From NCBI GenBank assembly GCA_018400255.1, contig JAGYMO010000261.1, forward strand, positions 1-13,960: a stretch of 13,960 nt of DNA, given 5' to 3'. The notes beneath the pieces were generated by a model. It did not search any database and was not told the DNA's origin. It worked only from the letters and a program-made list of their open reading frames with translations. The position numbers were made by a program, and so were the translations under genes. Source of the stretch: Deltaproteobacteria bacterium (GTDB taxonomy: Bacteria; Desulfobacterota; DSM-4660; Desulfatiglandales; B25-G16). Below are positions 13,924 to 13,960 of the stretch, piece by piece. The first letter of the stretch is position 1. Every line of letters starts with the position of its first letter.

Positions 13924-13960
13924 ATGGCCAAAGAAAAATTTATGAGGACAAAGCCCCATT
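13924..13960 (+). CDS. tuf: Elongation factor Tu, first 12 codons only (runs off the window)
   Basis: The visible reading frame gives MAKEKFMRTKPH, and the consensus EF-Tu start is MAKEKFxRTKPHVN. EF-G proteins begin quite differently (of the MARxxxLERYRNIGI type), so this is tuf and not fusA. EF-Tu delivers aminoacyl-tRNA to the ribosomal A site. The strong Shine-Dalgarno fits a highly expressed gene. It follows rpsG after 91 bases and probably belongs to the same transcript, since no strong terminator separates them. The GTP-binding motifs lie beyond the window end, so the identification rests on a short N-terminus. Confidence 0.88.
   Translation, partial: MAKEKFMRTKPH

Noticed and set aside
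1..13960. Search for CRISPR arrays, insertion sequences, toxin-antitoxin or defence genes
   Set aside because: None were seen. All sizeable coding capacity is taken by recognised housekeeping genes, and the spacers hold no regular repeats of CRISPR type.

Overview
The window is the conserved bacterial transcription/translation core cluster, read entirely on the + strand: tRNA-Trp (3' part) - secE - nusG - rplK - rplA - rplJ - rplL - rpoB - rpoC - rpsL - rpsG - tuf (5' end only). Gene order, a beta' subunit with the long insertion in the trigger-loop region typical of Gram-negative lineages, and a tRNA-Trp directly before secE point to a Gram-negative bacterium. The protein sequences look most like the former Deltaproteobacteria (Desulfobacterota) or a neighbouring phylum. 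This placement is by eye and is not secure. The DNA is fairly AT-rich, and arginine is written mostly with AGA/AGG even in ribosomal protein genes.

Layout. 1-50: end of tRNA-Trp. 137-1065: secE and nusG (Sec translocase subunit and transcription elongation factor). 1066-1332: a hairpin-rich spacer with a repeat-like element. 1333-2494: rplK and rplA (L11, L1). 2495-2844: a 350-base leader in the position of the L10 leader, with a perfect 12-bp stem. 2845-3842: rplJ and rplL (L10 and L7/L12, the ribosomal stalk). 3843-4418: a 576-base spacer opening with a nested hairpin that includes the rplL stop codon. 4419-12876: rpoB and rpoC, separated by an unusually long 262-base spacer with mutually exclusive hairpins. 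12953-13832: rpsL and rpsG (S12, S7). 13924-end: the first 12 codons of tuf. The usual fusA gene is absent between rpsG and tuf.

The genes build the core of RNA polymerase, its elongation factor NusG, the L11/L1/L10-L12 functional sites of the large subunit, and the decoding-centre protein S12. All are essential housekeeping functions. The coding sequences look intact: catalytic and metal-binding residues of both large RNA polymerase subunits are present, and the rifampicin and streptomycin target residues that were checked are wild type. No mobile element, CRISPR array, toxin, defence gene or unknown ORF was found. I see no undescribed system here; what deserves a second look is the non-coding architecture and the missing fusA.
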